Assembly: GCA_947462335.1 (NCBI GenBank)
Contig: OX381709.1
Location: 83,576,622-83,640,621 of the forward strand
Direction of reading: 5' to 3'
Source: Harmothoe impar
Lineage: Eukaryota > Annelida > Polychaeta > Phyllodocida > Polynoidae
Length of the DNA: 64,000 nucleotides
Part shown: positions 11,199 to 23,659 of the stretch, piece after piece
Layout of the letters: each line of letters begins with the position of its first letter
Position numbering within the stretch: the stretch's first letter is position 1
Program-made: the position numbers and the translations under genes
The notes under the pieces: model-generated
The model's input: the letters and a program-made list of their open reading frames with translations, nothing else
Databases searched by the model: none
What the model was told of the DNA's origin: nothing

Positions 11199-11789
11199 CA
11201 TCAACACAGTTGGACTAATTTTTGAGTTTCGTACTAGACATTAATAGATTCTGGGGGGTGGGGGGGGGGGAGTCTCCCTGGTCGGAACAGTCATATTGAA
11301 TTATAACTTATAACAAGTTTGCATTTTTACCATTTTCAAATCTCCAACATTTGGGTGATAAACCATGGCTGTAAAAAACGTTATATAACGTTATAAAACG
11401 TTGTGAATATAACGTTATTTTGTGAACCATATAAGAATGTAAAATAACGTTTTACATGTAACGTAAAATAACGTTATACATTGAAACGTTTCAGAACGTT
11501 AAAAAACGTATTTTGTTCACTGGGTTGGCACTGATTTCTCTGTCATATTACATTGGCAGCCTACTTAGAAGAGCTATTATTTCACTTCTCCCTATGCCCC
11601 CCCCCCCATCTCCTGTTTCACCTTTTACACTCTCCCCCTGTACTCTATATTCCAGCCCTTTCCATTTTATTTTCTTCTTCACCTCTTAACTATTACTCCC
11701 TACAAAAGTGCCTTTGTATATTCTGGACCCCCTTCCCCCTTCGCCATCTGCACATACTCCTTACGCTGTGTACAGCCCCTAGCTCTCAT

Positions 11790-11890
11790 CACCTACAGAC
11801 AATGCCTTGGCAGGCAGGAGGGTGTAGGGCTTCAGGCCCACTTACCACCTCTTACATCGTATTGCATGACAGCTAACATAGTGCCTCACT
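11790..11890. repeat. Island N (five copies)
   Basis: Other copies are at 27045-27135, 36610-36720 and, inverted, 48600-48690 and 63175-63265. The core contains CTTGGCAGGCAGGAGGGTGT and ATTGCATGACAGCTAACATA. No frame is shared by all copies. TTGGCAGG resembles an NF1 half-site. Confidence 0.55.
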
Positions 11891-12201
11891 TTCTGCCACT
11901 CCTCTGTCAGGACTAGGCAAAATGAACCAATATAGTTGTGGAAAGTTGCATGGCACCACATTTGAATTGATTCATCCAGAGTTGCTGGCAACACATTGAT
12001 AACATCATGAGACAAACTAAAAATGTTGTTTAGTCATGACTATTGTACAAATAGGATCAGAAAAGAGAGATGTTCTCACACAAGACATTTTCTGAAGGAA
12101 ATGTCTGTGGTCACTCTATTTCTTTGGAAAGATACTATGAGTTCCTCATACAATTTAGACTTTGATTTGATGTGAGGCTCCACCAAATCACTATGGAATA
12201 A

Positions 12202-12347
12202 CCCAGCTAACAAAAAACGTTATTTTACGTCAGAATAACGTTATAAAACTTTATATAACGTTATACCATAGTAAGGAGCCATAGAGAAACGTTATTTAAC
12301 GTTATATTACGTTATAAAATGTTGTATAACGTTTTTTGTTTGCTGGG
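12202..12347. mobile_element. AACGTT-family short element (146 bp)
   Basis: CCCAGCTAAC to GTTTGCTGGG. Empty site in unit C: GAATAAGTGATTCT near 27447; here GAATAA precedes and AAGTAATTCT follows (AA duplication). Confidence 0.95.
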
Positions 12348-13154
12348 AAGTAATTCTAAAAGCTTGAGAGTTTGTACTTGAAATAGACATTTCACTACCA
12401 GGATGGCTTTTATACTATTTACTAATATTCAGCATATGCACACATTGCACCTATATTTCAGTATCCTTAAATAACTGGATAACCTTTTAGTGAATTTTCT
12501 GTCTTGGCCTCAACTAATTCATACATTTCTATGTTGAGCTGAAGTATGCCCACTTCTCCATCCGGCCTTGGATACATTCCAACACCCCTCTATAGTTAAT
12601 GCATGGAGTATTTGGCAGGAACTCTCACCCTGAGGGTCATTATGCCAACATCCAGCATCTGCATTTCAGAATAAGTCGGCTATTTGGTGCTGCATTGATG
12701 CATTATGCCAACCATACAGGTATGTTTCAACCAAAAAGGGTCACTATGATACTAGTACTCAGTGCTGCATTCAAGCTTTGTGTCATCCTCAATCGGCTGG
12801 TGGATTGGAATTTGGGTTTGGTTGATATTGAGCTTCTGCAGTATCAATGAAACAATTTTAATAGCAAAGTGATTCAAGGGCCAAAGCTTTGGCACTTCAT
12901 GAATTTTTTCAATGTATTTTTTACCTTCATGTTTGTAATCATGTTTGTCATACCATTTACAGCCAGATAAATATCACAATAGTCTATTTAGATCATGAAA
13001 AGTTAGGTTCCCGGTAGCATATCATCCAGTTTCTGTTCATGATATAAATATTTATCTTACACATTTCTGTATGTGTGTATGTGCGTTTTATAACCATAAA
13101 TTGTACCATAGCATTATTATTTAATCAGGTGTATTTAAGAGCATCAGTCGAGCT

Positions 13155-13290
13155 TTGACGACTGACTATAAATAGCTGCATTAAGTTAAATCCACTGTAC
13201 ATATTTCACTCTGCATGAGCTGTAAGAGGTGTCTGCTTCCTCCATTTTCCTCGTCAATGTCCCTGTAGGATGAATCAATAAGCTGACAAG
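13155..13290. promoter_or_regulatory. Island O, unit B copy: MEF2-like site
   Basis: CTATAAATAG (13166-13175) matches the MEF2 consensus YTAWWWWTAR exactly. It is kept in unit C (28264-28273), altered in units D and E, and lost in F. The opposite strand has an open frame containing DIDEENGGSRHLLQLMQSE in units B and C, but it is interrupted or changed in D, E and F. Other copies: 28258-28390, 38340-38490, and inverted 46490-46660 and 60612-60780. Confidence 0.45.
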
Positions 13291-13789
13291 CTGGGGTAGG
13301 GGGGTTGTTGCACAAAGACATATCACATTGACCAAAGATGCTAATACATTGTAATATACTTCTTTTAAGAAAAACTGAACTCCTGTTTTTGAGCACTTCA
13401 TTGATCTATCTGGGAATAGCTGAAACACTTCTAACTGGCATTTTGGATTGAAGATGCCGAAGATGTCCCATGTGGTAATTATGTGTCCTGCCTTGGATCA
13501 AAATTCATTCTGAGGGGTCCGGAATGAGGCTTACAGAAATATATAAAATACCAAAATGAATATGTCTTACAGGCAGAGTTTTACTGTACTCACATTCAAG
13601 ATGTCATCTTCAATAAGGTATGTCTTCTCTTTTTGTCCTAGGCATTGAATCCTGAGAGGTGTTTGCTCTACTGCATTGATTTCTGCTTCCAACAAGACCT
13701 ATTTAATTACCACTGCAATGAGATCCTACATCCTTTACTCGCCAAGCTAGTGCAACATGTTTCCCTGGTATACATGAGGCATCTTGTAA

Positions 13790-14180
13790 AGCGACCCTTA
13801 CATCATCTGTTCCATTATAAACAACAGTTCTATACAACCCACACCACAGCAGGCACCAGCCCTGCAGGATTTAGGTAATCCCTGAGGATTAGCCACAGAT
13901 AATGGCCGCCACTCTTAGACTGTTGCCTCTAGCCCTAAGATGGCTTCTCTTGGACATATCCTTTTGTTTCTTCATTAATTCTCATGATTTGTGAGTGACA
14001 ATTCAGCCAGTGGGATATACCTCAGAGATCCTGCTTGTCTTGTTTTAGGCAGAGCAGGCCTTAAAGGGGAGGCTGCAAAAAGATTAGGGTGGGAGATCAG
14101 GGTGTCCCATAGCACCAGCAAAAGATTACCGGATAATCAGTTGTTTTCCTATCAAGGGGATTGAGCCTGAAATGATGTGA
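13790..14180. repeat. Island P (five copies)
   Basis: Other copies are at 28860-29280, 38815-39215 and, inverted, 45530-45920 and 59850-60260. On the strand opposite to units A-D it holds GCCATCTT, a YY1-type core, in four of five copies, next to GTGGCGGCCATTATC. These sites recall promoter-proximal YY1 elements. No conserved frame. Confidence 0.5.
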
Positions 14181-14606
14181 TGATTTTCTGGGCTGAAAGA
14201 AATAACCTTGTTATTCTTCACTGGACCCATCAGGGATTGTTCAAAATTGTGTTATCAATCACATGAAATTTGTGAGCATTCATTAGTAGTTCTGATATAT
14301 TTAGTGGAAATATGTATACATGATATGAAGTTTGAAGTTTGAAAGTTTTTATTGACCATAAATCATATCAAGGATGCTCTTCATAATATAGTCAAATGTT
14401 GATAAACACCAACAAAAAATGAGAAACAAATCGCTCTTATTATTAGACGTTAAGTAAGGCCTCTCACAGAGAGTAAAGAGTGATGTATATAAATGGCTTC
14501 CACGAGCATGAATGTCACAATAAATATTACCTTCTCACAACATTTTTGGATTTCTCTGTTGTTGTCATGAAAGGCAGTCAAGGAGTCTTGACATTAAGAC
14601 AAACTG

Positions 14607-14737
14607 CCCAGTAAACAAATAACGTTATACAACATTTTATAACATTATATAACGTTATATGTCAACGTTTTTCTAAGGCTCTTTAGTATGACATAACGTT
14701 ATGTAAAATTTAAAACGTTATTTTGACATAAAATAAC
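14607..14737. mobile_element. AACGTT-family short element, right end lost
   Basis: The CCCAGTAAAC left end and central TCTAAGGCTC block are present, but the GCTGGG right end is missing; the sequence passes into unit sequence (ACTGAGTTGTAATAC, compare 39433). Confidence 0.8.
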
Positions 14738-15124
14738 ATGACACTGAGTTGTAATACTGCAAGCCCTCCAGTCAGAAGTCAGCAAATTAGCAAATGTTGC
14801 CATGGTGACGGCCTAATGGTGCTCTAAATTGACAGAAAATTAGTTATTGCAGTTCTTTAGAATAGCCAAAAAAATGAAAATGAAAAGTGGAGTGATAATT
14901 TTATCTTACTCAGAAAACCCTTTGAAGTTTGGATTTCCGTTGAGTAAAGAAAACAAGCATAAAACTGAACCCTTTGGGGCCTAAGCCTGCTAAAAACTAT
15001 TCTCATTGCCAGTTTGAGTACAATAGATCAACATTAATGATAAATATATGGCTTGGTTTTGTAATATATTCTTTCTCTTTGTGTTTTCACAACAGGAAGA
15101 CAGAGAGTGTTAACAAGATACGTT

Positions 15125-15480
15125 GTGTATGTGGTTGTCATGACGACAACAATGAGTAATAGAAGCCCAACCCCTCTCTATGTGGTCGTCACTGCAGCAT
15201 GTCAGTGAGTGATAATACAAGATATGACACACTGTCAGGGCGGGCTGTAACTCATGTGGTCTGGGTGGGGATTCCCTCTGGGTGGGGGATGCCCCAGGAG
15301 GTGTCTGAGGTTCCAGTAGCTGATGAGGTATGTCAGCTTCTTTGTACGTCTCCATCATTAAGCAGGGCTTTGTTTTATGACTGCTGTAATGGTGTCCTAC
15401 ACTGAAGCCTTCTAACACCTTCAGTCCTCTTGGTTGTAGACAGGAGCTGTCAGCCCGCCCTGCCTCTTTACTCCTCCGCT
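15125..15480. promoter_or_regulatory. Island G, unit B copy: kappa-B-type module
   Basis: GGGGATTCCC (15267-15276) is a perfect Rel/NF-kappaB-type site, followed by a second GGGGATGCCCC (15285-15295). GGGCGGG boxes lie at both ends of the island. A 68-codon open frame from 15199 is intact in all five copies, but about 12 of 14 changes among copies alter the amino acid, so it is not under coding constraint. The first site is identical in all copies. Confidence 0.55.
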
Positions 15481-15980
15481 GCCATGAGTGCTTCCATAAT
15501 CCACCCTCTTCCCAAATCCCTACTCTGTATGTGACAGTAGTGCCTGGTTTATGGTATAACTGTGTACTTTAACTTACTACTGCAGTGCTGAAAACAACCT
15601 AGCAAACTGATGTATCCTCAAGATGGTTTGTCTGGATACTTTACCTTTCAGTTGTTTCATTTCCAGTGAATTGAATAATAGTTTTCACTTTTCTGTGGCA
15701 GTTTAACTTGATATATATGGACACTGGTCTCAGTACTCAGAACCACAAGAATATACCTCCTAGTTCTTCTTGTTTACTGGGCCCTTTGTCATTTGCCTTT
15801 TCTGCCTTCCTTGTGACCCCTACCTATTTATGTAGGAATATGAGATAGTTGACTGGAAGTGTACAGTAGCTTTAATTGCTTCTTAGTGCTACAAGAGCAT
15901 AAAAAAAAATGTGGCCTTGGGTATTTTTTCATCAAGTTATTGTCCAGCCCATGTAGAATCCCAACCATTGCTTTACTGCC

Positions 15981-16142
15981 TCTATTGCAGTGGTACTGGT
16001 ACGCCTCCTGGTTCCTAGGCTGTCCGTGCTGCTTTACGGGGCCCCCAGGATGGCTGACTGTAATGAGGTTAGGGCCTGGTGTGCGTGTCGGCTGTAACAA
16101 GCTGGTTAGCCATGGCAGGACCTCTCATACCAGAGGCCCTTA
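15981..16142. repeat. Island F (five copies)
   Basis: Other copies are at 17343-17500, 30836-30990, 40578-40735 and, inverted, 58005-58145. It contains a GGGGCCCCC palindrome and CTGACTGTAATGAGGTTAGG. A frame ending VLLYGAPRMADCNE before GTTAGG looks exon-like in two or three copies, but unit C has a stop and unit F a one-base deletion. Conservation continues past the supposed donor, so it is more likely non-coding. Confidence 0.55.
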
Positions 16143-16624
16143 GAAAATAAAGTTCCTCCTCTAAGATCATCCTTCTATGCTTAACTCTAGATCCTTTCTA
16201 GAGTTCATGTACATAGTTTTTCTCAGAGCAAAAGCAAACATTATGATACATGTATATTGTTTTCACTTTGTGATGTGCATTCTATCTATCTCCGTCCCTC
16301 TGTCTCCATCTTGTTGAACCAGTGACCCCCTACTTGAGAGATGAATGCCCAGTCACTTTTTTACACCCTGCAAAAACAATTTGCTATTTACACATGGGAG
16401 CAGAATTAAAGATCTGCTAGGTTATATTCATGTATTAATGAGTCTGTGAAATTCTCATGTTAAATTTCTGATTAATCATACCTACCCGTACATCTTGCAC
16501 ACCTTTTTGCATGGCTTGTACTAATAGGATACACTAATGCATCTGTGTGAACGACCTATTAACTTGAATGGTACAGGAGGCAAACAGGAGGAACTAAAAT
16601 GACTGACTTCCCACACTTCATTAC

Positions 16625-16740
16625 AAGAGCAGATGGAAATGAGATAAACGGTGATTGCCGCAACTTGTATTACCATCTGTAAAAACCTAGCAGACTGCAG
16701 AACCGCACACACAATAGGACACAAACCCCATCACCCTACC
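16625..16740. repeat. Island E (six copies)
   Basis: Other copies are at 22835-22945, 31488-31600, 31935-32060, 41190-41310 and, inverted, 56375-56490. The core on the plus strand of units B-D is GAGATAAACGGTGATTGCCG and includes a GATA-type word. The opposite strand reads like a splice acceptor plus a hydrophobic peptide (MVIQVAAITVYLIS). Changes are about half synonymous, and one copy loses the acceptor, so coding is unproven. Confidence 0.5.
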
Positions 16741-17342
16741 ACTGTCACAGCTCCTGTTTCCTTGTTGGCCTTTTGTTTTCTACCACCTCCCTTCACATTA
16801 ATCATCTCTGTTTTAACTGTGAAAAAATCTGATATTGTCCCAGTGCGGCGGGCGTGATGACTGAGTGCTTCCATGAACACCATATTGTCTGGTTTTATAT
16901 GAATACCACCTTACAAATTGCTATGTTTACAGTTAGAATAAGGAGCAATAATAGAGATACAAAAATGGTTATAAATCTTGATACTTCTGTAGATGGGAAC
17001 CATAATGCACACTGGGTGAAAAATAAAGCCATGAGCATGAATTAGAATTTAACACAGTAAGCTATAATGACTTCCAACATCATCCAAGGGTTGTTAAATG
17101 TAAACCGATGTAAGCATCACAAAGTTGATACTTACTCTGAATAAAATGTAAAAAGAGAGAGCCGGATTCCAAAGCCTTTGAAAACAATTCTGTAAAGTAA
17201 TTTCTCTTGAGTAGATTCAGAAGACAGCTGAATGTTATCATTTGGCCATTCAGGAGATTGCCAAGAACCGAGACTCTTCTACATACAAGACAAAAATCAT
17301 GAACATTGGAAGCCAGTCTAATCTTAAAACACCTTTGCTTTA

Positions 17343-17500
17343 CTGTCTTCATAGCAATGCTACTGGGATGCCTCATGGTTCCCAGGCTACCCGTGCTGCT
17401 TTACGGGGCCCCCAGGATGGCTGACTGTAATGAGGCTAGGGCCTGGCGTGCGTGTCGGCTGTAACAGGCTAGTTAGCTGTGGCAGGACATTGCATGACAG
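17343..17500. repeat. Island F, second copy in unit B
   Basis: Near-identical to the copies at 30836 and 40578. It follows the sequence that elsewhere precedes island H, marking the rearrangement near 17330. Confidence 0.7.
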
Positions 17501-17769
17501 TGGCTCTTAGGAAACAAAGCCCCTTTACTAATAAGACCATCCTTCTATGCTTAACCTTACTATCTACTGTGCTCCTCCCTTGAGTTCTTGTACAGTGAGT
17601 TCTCCCTATTTTCTGACAATTTTCTATTTAAAAAAGGCAAGAAAAGAGATTTTGTTAAATCATATTCTTGGCCTCATGACGTCCTATATGCAAATGGACA
17701 TCACTCATCTGACATCATTTCAATGTAACATAATGATATTAGTATGACCTGCTTTGAAAGATTTGAAGG

Positions 17770-18145
17770 ACATCAGGAAGATGCGATATAAAGATGTGAG
17801 TAAATGGAATAATCAAAACATTGTGTGAGGTGGGTATATTCCAAAATCAATTAAATTATGGGGTAAAATTTATATAACAAAATAAGATACCAGATGCAGA
17901 CACATTTTAGACATCAAAGAAAGACTTGTATCTCAGGTCTACCCTGCACCTAGAGTAAGACCCCTCCATCAGAAGTAGGCAATTGATTTATTCAGCACAT
18001 TTTGCCTGTAGACATCACCAATATTCCTGCAGAGACTTAGCACATTGATCCTAGCACAGAGGCCAAGATGTGATGTCAGCTTATGTTCAGTCTATGGGAT
18101 TTGAATAGATTTAGCAACCACAGAAAAGGTGTGCTCGTACTAATA
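17770..18145. other. Unassigned AT-rich sequence
   Basis: No gene, array island or transposon end recognised. Confidence 0.4.
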
Positions 18146-18149
18146 TCCT

Positions 18150-18780
18150 GGTTGCTCGATTAATAATTGTTCTATGAAAACAAAAATAGTAGATCATACG
18201 TTCCAGAGAAAAAGTTATTCAAGTGTCATCTTCTATGTCAATTAACTGTGTTGAATAGATACTCATTTATGGTCAAACTAGTGCCAATGTAGATTAAATT
18301 CTATTGATATTGATTAAGGGAGACATCTTGTGTCAAAAGTGTGAACTATTTGAGAGCTATAGTACAGATGTGTTACAGACATCATACTCTGACCAGCTAA
18401 AAGATGTACAACATATGTAAAGTATACCTAATGTTGGTGTCAAATCTATCACATTATTTTAGCATTCACCTTCAGGCATGAATTTGACATGAATGTATTA
18501 TGTGTATAATTTCTCATAAAAAGGATGTTATATTCTGAACAAGATTTAACCACTCGTTAATGAAAAAATTACCACATTCTAATGTACAGATGATATCAAA
18601 TGACTTATGTCTCTTTCACTTTGCCATTTAGATAAATAAGGTAAATAATATGCCAGTTTCCTGTCAAACTACTATGTAAAAGGATTTACTCCCTCAAGAT
18701 GTTGTGATGAGGTAATTTTCACGTATTAACATGAATATGACCAGTGAAAGATGTGCTTTTTGCATAAGGTGTAAGCTGGG
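18150..18780. mobile_element. CCCAG-ended repeat, uninterrupted copy
   Basis: Reverse complement of 3452-5010 without the inserted AACGTT element. It ends TAAGCTGGG at 18780. It supplies the empty site for 3576-4517. Confidence 0.6.
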
Positions 18781-18784
18781 TTTA

Positions 18785-19915
18785 TTAAGACCACCCTTCC
18801 ATGCTTAACCTTGCTTTCTTCTCTGTTTCTTTCTTGAGTTCTTTTTTAAAATTGTCCTTTGTATTTTGTGACCATTTTCGTTCATGGCTCAAACTCCTGA
18901 CTTATGTTGTTTTAGGATAGAGGAAGGACAAATCAGAAAGTTCTTAATATGTTTAAATAGGCTTATATTATTGAAAGGTATATATCTTGGCTCCTTGAAA
19001 CACTTTTTGATACATCTCTAGTTTACTCAAAATGGTTCAATTAATTGTCAAAATCACTCCACAATGTCCTGATGATATATACTTTAGAAAGTATGGACTG
19101 TTAGAATCCCTTGTTGAACCTACTAGGCACAGTATTGGCCTAAAAATTTACTATTTCACCTTATTTCGGTCCGGGAGTTGACCGGGTGACTCCGGGACCA
19201 AAATAAAACATTGTATAAATGTAGGTTATATTGGTGGAATCATCAGATTTCTGGTTTGGAGCATTAGAGGGGGTGATAGGAAGCAGGGGTACTTAAGATA
19301 ACTAAAATATATTGGATATTATCAATTCTGTGTTGGTCTTAGTATCATCAGCAAGGTGAGTGACTCCGGGACCAAAATAAGAGGGTGACTCCTGGACCAA
19401 AATATGTATCACAACACATATGTGGTCCTGCAGGCTAGAATATTGGATTTCTTTTTCAAAATTTTTTTTTTCTGGCAAAAGACACGATAGTTACCTCACA
19501 ATTTAGGGTACAAGGGATACTGTTTGGATCTATTTTATTTATTGTATAGGGGTATCAAAATGAAAGGACTTTTGAACATTTTGCTGACAATACACACTTA
19601 AGTGGCTGTGGAGAAAAAAATATGGTACATATCGAGTGAAAGCCTCATGAATCAATTGACTATACCATAGGCCATAGGAGTTTTCAGGGCTTTGGAGGGC
19701 CAGAAAATGAGAATTTTTGGAATAATACCCAAAAAAAAGAAAATTCCTAAAAGTATAGGATGTTTTCTCACATATGCCAAAAATTTGAAAAAATTGATGC
19801 AAAGGTTGTTATTCTGTAGGGGTATAAGGCTGAAAAGGGCCAGAAATAGCCAAAACTGCATAACTCAGAAGTTTGGGCCTTAAACATACCATTTAGTAAA
19901 GGGAAAGAGCAGGGG
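18785..19915. other. Unassigned sequence with GGTCCGGGAGT hairpin
   Basis: No gene. A hairpin at 19163-19206 pairs TTATTTCGGTCCGGGAGT with ACTCCGGGACCAAAATAA; the right-hand word recurs at about 19362-19381 and 19384-19405. Overlapping frames at 19539-19883 are AT-rich and show no domain. Confidence 0.45.
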
Positions 19916-20274
19916 GCAACCCAGCTAACAAGAAAACGTTATCTGATGTTACAATAACGTTTTCTGAAGGTTATGACAACGTTTCTATATAACGTTAATA
20001 TAACGTTATCTGACGTTAAAACGTTGACTCAAAATAACGTTATATTAAGGTCATATAGAAACGTTCAGATGTATAACGTTATTACAATGTTTTTTTTACG
20101 GTTTTTAGGTTTTGAATAGTCATGATGGCATTAAAGGACAGGCAGGCGGGCATTCCATATGCCCGAGGCCATATGTATGGCCATAAACAATACACTTTAA
20201 TTAGTATAAAAATATGCAAAAGAGAAATTTGTTCTCAAACATTATGTTAGCAACATTGTTGGGATTCATGCTAT

Positions 20275-20386
20275 TAGGGACCTTTAGCAACCATGTAAAA
20301 GCTCATTAAACGCAGACGTAGCCTATCCCTTTAGCACTATTACATCTATGTTTAATGAGCTACGTCGGGTTTGCTAAAGGTCCCTA
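20275..20386. mobile_element. 112-bp hairpin MITE (TAGGGACCTTTAGC family)
   Basis: Begins TAGGGACCTTTAGCAACC and ends GGTTTGCTAAAGGTCCCTA. Almost the whole element folds on itself, with CGCAGACGTAG pairing to TACATCTATG/TACGTCTGCG-type sequence. Related copies are at 49937-50046, 50966-51077 and 51437-51571. Confidence 0.9.
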
Positions 20387-20654
20387 CTTATCGTGTTTCA
20401 TATTAGAAAACCTTATGTCGTTATGGTGTAAGAGTGGGATTTGTGCCCACACATTCAACCTGTGTTGGTCCAAGATTTTATATATATATATGGGGTGGGT
20501 GATACATTTTATTGATACATTGATACGTTGAGGACATGAGCCTTCATGGTATAGTGGTCATGGTCTATATTGATGTTAGATGGGAAACTATGATTTAAGA
20601 AAGTTGGTTAAGTTTTTAGTACATGTATCATGCTACTACACATCTATGATGTCT

Positions 20655-20730
20655 CTGTGGCGGACCTGTTAGAGTGAAGCACTATGAATGCTGTCTGCTT
20701 AACACTCCTGGGTTCGAGTCCCACTAGAAG
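20655..20730 (+). pseudogene. tRNA-derived pseudogene (Ser-like)
   Basis: GGGTTCGAGTCCC is a perfect T-arm/B box. The A-box region (GTGGCGGACCTGTTAGAG) is weaker. The spacing suggests a long variable arm. Confidence 0.5.
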
Positions 20731-21207
20731 CAGGGTTTTTAGGAGAAAAGACCCATGAAAAAACCTCCGCTCAGAGTGCACAAAACCTCGGCTCAGAGTC
20801 TCCAAAATCTCCGGTCAGGGTCCTGAAAACCTCTAGCAATGATGACGTAACTTTTCAAACACAGACATAGCCTATACCTTTAGCACTGCTATGTCTGCTT
20901 TTTATGAGCTACTATTGATAAATGCTTGACGACAAATGTAGTCTACTTTATAAATATCTTTAGTACCAATAACCCACTTGAAATAGTATCGATTATCATC
21001 TTTAGATCATTGTGTAAATACTCATCTTCATATCATCCCCTGTGTGTTCAACAAATTTTTGATTATGTACAAACCAAGGTATCATACATTATTGTCACAA
21101 TTACCACATGTTTATCCTGTGTCTTTGGCAATAAAGTCATTTTCAAACCTAAAAAAATGTGTATCTAGCAAAAAGTAGGTAGAAAAAACATGGCCCAGAC
21201 ATCACAT

Positions 21208-22275
21208 CCCACTCAACAAAAAACGTTATTTAACATTTGCAAACGTTTTCATTGGGTTTGCAGGAGAACGTTTCTTAAATAACGTTCTTTAAACGTTTCT
21301 AAATAGTTCATAATACAAACGTTCCTATTCAGAACGTTATTTAACATTTCTAGAAGGTTTCGAGAAGAAGGTTCGTTTCTACAACGTTATTTAATGTTTC
21401 TACAGGTTTTGACTGAAAACGTTAGTATCTAAAACATTATTAAACATTTCTGTATGGTTTAGATGAAAACGTTTGCATCCAAAACGTTATTGGACATTTA
21501 TAAATGGTCTGAGGAAAAACGTTTGTATCAAAAACGTTATTTAGATGTTTATTAACGTTTCCATTTATTCCAGTATCTGCAACCAGGAGGCAGCACTATC
21601 CATTTGATGGTTTTATGCTTGTGCTTCAGTGCAATTTCTCATTTAAAAGTGCAACAATTATAATTACCCTAACTTCTTTTAACCAATGTAATTGCGAAAT
21701 TTCATATCAAAAACATTTGTCATCAAATAGCAGCAAGATGAACGGTATTTATGCAGTCAAAGACCTGAATATATCTGTACACACCCATTTAGTGGGTATT
21801 TAAAAAAGATATAATCACACCACTTCAAATGAATATTTGTCATACCTACATCTATCAAAGGCTTCTTTGTGCGGCTTACTGAAGGTAGTATTTTCTAACT
21901 GATGGTTGTATGAATGGTTAGGAAATACAAGTAAATAGAGGATACATGTCCAGAAGAAAGTCTATATGAATCAATAAAATGAGAATAATATAATATAAAA
22001 GATATGATACTGTATGCTAATTTTGCAGCTGGGTTCGGTGCCCTCTGGCTGATAGAAAAAACGTTATTTTAACCAATTAAAAATATTATTTTGATCCTTG
22101 AAAAACGTTATTTAACATGGGAATAAGGTTGCACTTCAAAACGTGTGTACAAAACGTTTATTTACGTTATTTGGAGTCAACGTTTTTACGTATATAAAAC
22201 TTTAAAAACAAACGTTTTATACACTTTTAGAGAACGTTTATTCTGGGGCAAAATAACGTTTCTTTGCTGAGTGGG
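21208..22275. mobile_element. AACGTT-related element with CCCACTCAAC ends
   Basis: Begins CCCACTCAACAAAAAACG and ends TTTGCTGAGTGGG, with AT on each side. It carries about 450 bp of shared interior and no tRNA-like cargo. The copy at 41698-42761 is its reverse complement. It is nested in 19920-22729. Confidence 0.9.
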
Positions 22276-22300
22276 ATAACCAAAATATATAGTTTGTATT

Positions 22301-22372
22301 CTGGGTGAGAATCGAACTCACACCCTTCTGCTCTCTTACACTACGCCTTAGACAGAGAGGCCACAGAGCTAG
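22301..22372 (-). pseudogene. tRNA-derived pseudogene (Leu-like A box)
   Basis: On the minus strand TGGCCTCTCTGTCTAAGGC is the same cassette as 11131-11198, and GAGTTCGATTCTC is a B box. Confidence 0.6.
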
Positions 22373-23659
22373 ATGGTATATAGTACACATTGAAGACTTA
22401 TATTGCCTTGCTGTGACCAAATCACATTCCCTTACATTTTTTTAAATTTCAAAGCACAAAATCCACTCAGTAGGGCCTAGGCTATATTACACCCCCGTTC
22501 TCAAAATCCCCCCACAAGCTGATAAGAGTCAACCCCCTACTCCTCCTCTCAGACCATTCTACCCATGATAACCCTATTATAACGTTAAATAACGTTAAAT
22601 AACGTTGTCAGTACAAACGTTATCATGGCCAACCATACAAGAACGTTAAATAACGTTTACATATAACGTAAAATAACGTTATACTTGCAAACGTTTCAAA
22701 ACGTTAAAAAACGTTTTTTGTTCACTGGGAATGGTGAAAAACTAATGGATCTACCTCAGCCACCTTCTGCCTAGCTCGAATGATACAGGAGGAAGTAAAA
22801 TACTCCTCTCAATTTATTTTAAGGTAGAGGGAAATGAGATAAACGGTGATTGCCACGACTTGTATTACCATCTGTAAAGAACCGCACACATAATAGGACA
22901 CACAAGACCCATCACCTACCACTGTCACAGCTCCTGTTTTTGTGTTGGCACATTGTTTCACACCATCTCCCTTCACATTAATCATCTCTGTTTTAACCGT
23001 GTAAAAATCTGATATTATCTGGGTGCAGCAAGCGTGATGACCGAGGGTTTTCATGAATGATGCTGTTGTCTGGTTTTATATAAATACTATCTCACAGATT
23101 GCTATAAGAGTGGTAATGCTTGCTTGGTGAGAAAAAAAACATGGGCATGAATCAGAAGACAGGAAGCTATCAAAATGGGTGCTAAGCCAACACTGAGAGA
23201 TTATACAAGGTTGTTGTGGATTAAACAATGTAGGCTTTACCGGCTTTACCAGCTTTATGCTTACTGTGAATAGAATGTGAAATTGAGAGCGGGAATTAAT
23301 ACGGTCAAGTAGATTCGGAAGACAACTAATCATAATTAGTTAACCTTTTCAGCTTTATGTTGATTATTTGCTATGCTTCATCTTTCTCAGTGTATCACCC
23401 TGTTGGCAGTGTAAATTAAGCATGATGCAAGAAGGGAGCACCATGAAGGTAATCAATGGTGTCTGGTATATGTATCATGACGACAAAACAACAGCGTGCA
23501 TCAAAGCATTATCTTGCCCTTTAATCAGAATTAACAACACAGGAGAAAATTGCCAAGAACTGAGACCCTTCTATACATAATTGACAAAAGATGAGATTCA
23601 TCAACCTCGGAAGTCTTAACCTTAAGGCATCCAAAATACCCCAGACTGCTACCAGGTGG

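Larger units (their letters stand above)
10246..11524. mobile_element. AACGTT-family long element with two tRNA-like inserts
   Basis: CCCAGTAAAC to GTTCACTGGG. Unit C has the empty site GATGTCTTGGCAC near 26772; here GATGTCTT precedes and TTGGCAC follows, giving a TT duplication. It carries tRNA-like sequences at 10543-10610 (minus) and 11131-11198 (plus). Between them are CTCCGCAAATTTGC-type repeats (10690-10870). Confidence 0.95.
19920..22729. mobile_element. AACGTT-family long composite element
   Basis: CCCAGCTAAC to GTTCACTGGG, with AA on each side. The interior holds a 112-bp hairpin element (20275-20386), tRNA-like sequences (20655-20730 plus, 22301-22372 minus) and a second AACGTT element (21208-22275). 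Pairing of the two outer ends rests on the matching AA flanks. Confidence 0.75.

Noticed and set aside
15205..15245. microRNA-like hairpin (CAGTGAGTGATA with TATGACACACTG)
   Set aside because: Only about 12 bp with two mismatches and a short loop, too small for a normal precursor.
15199..15405. 68-codon open frame preserved with start and stop in all five island G copies
   Set aside because: About 12 of 14 differences among copies change the amino acid, and conservation continues past the stop. Non-coding constraint explains it better.
16625..16740. Small membrane-helix exon on the minus strand in island E
   Set aside because: The splice acceptor or donor is lost in some copies and changes are about half synonymous; kept only as a conserved island.
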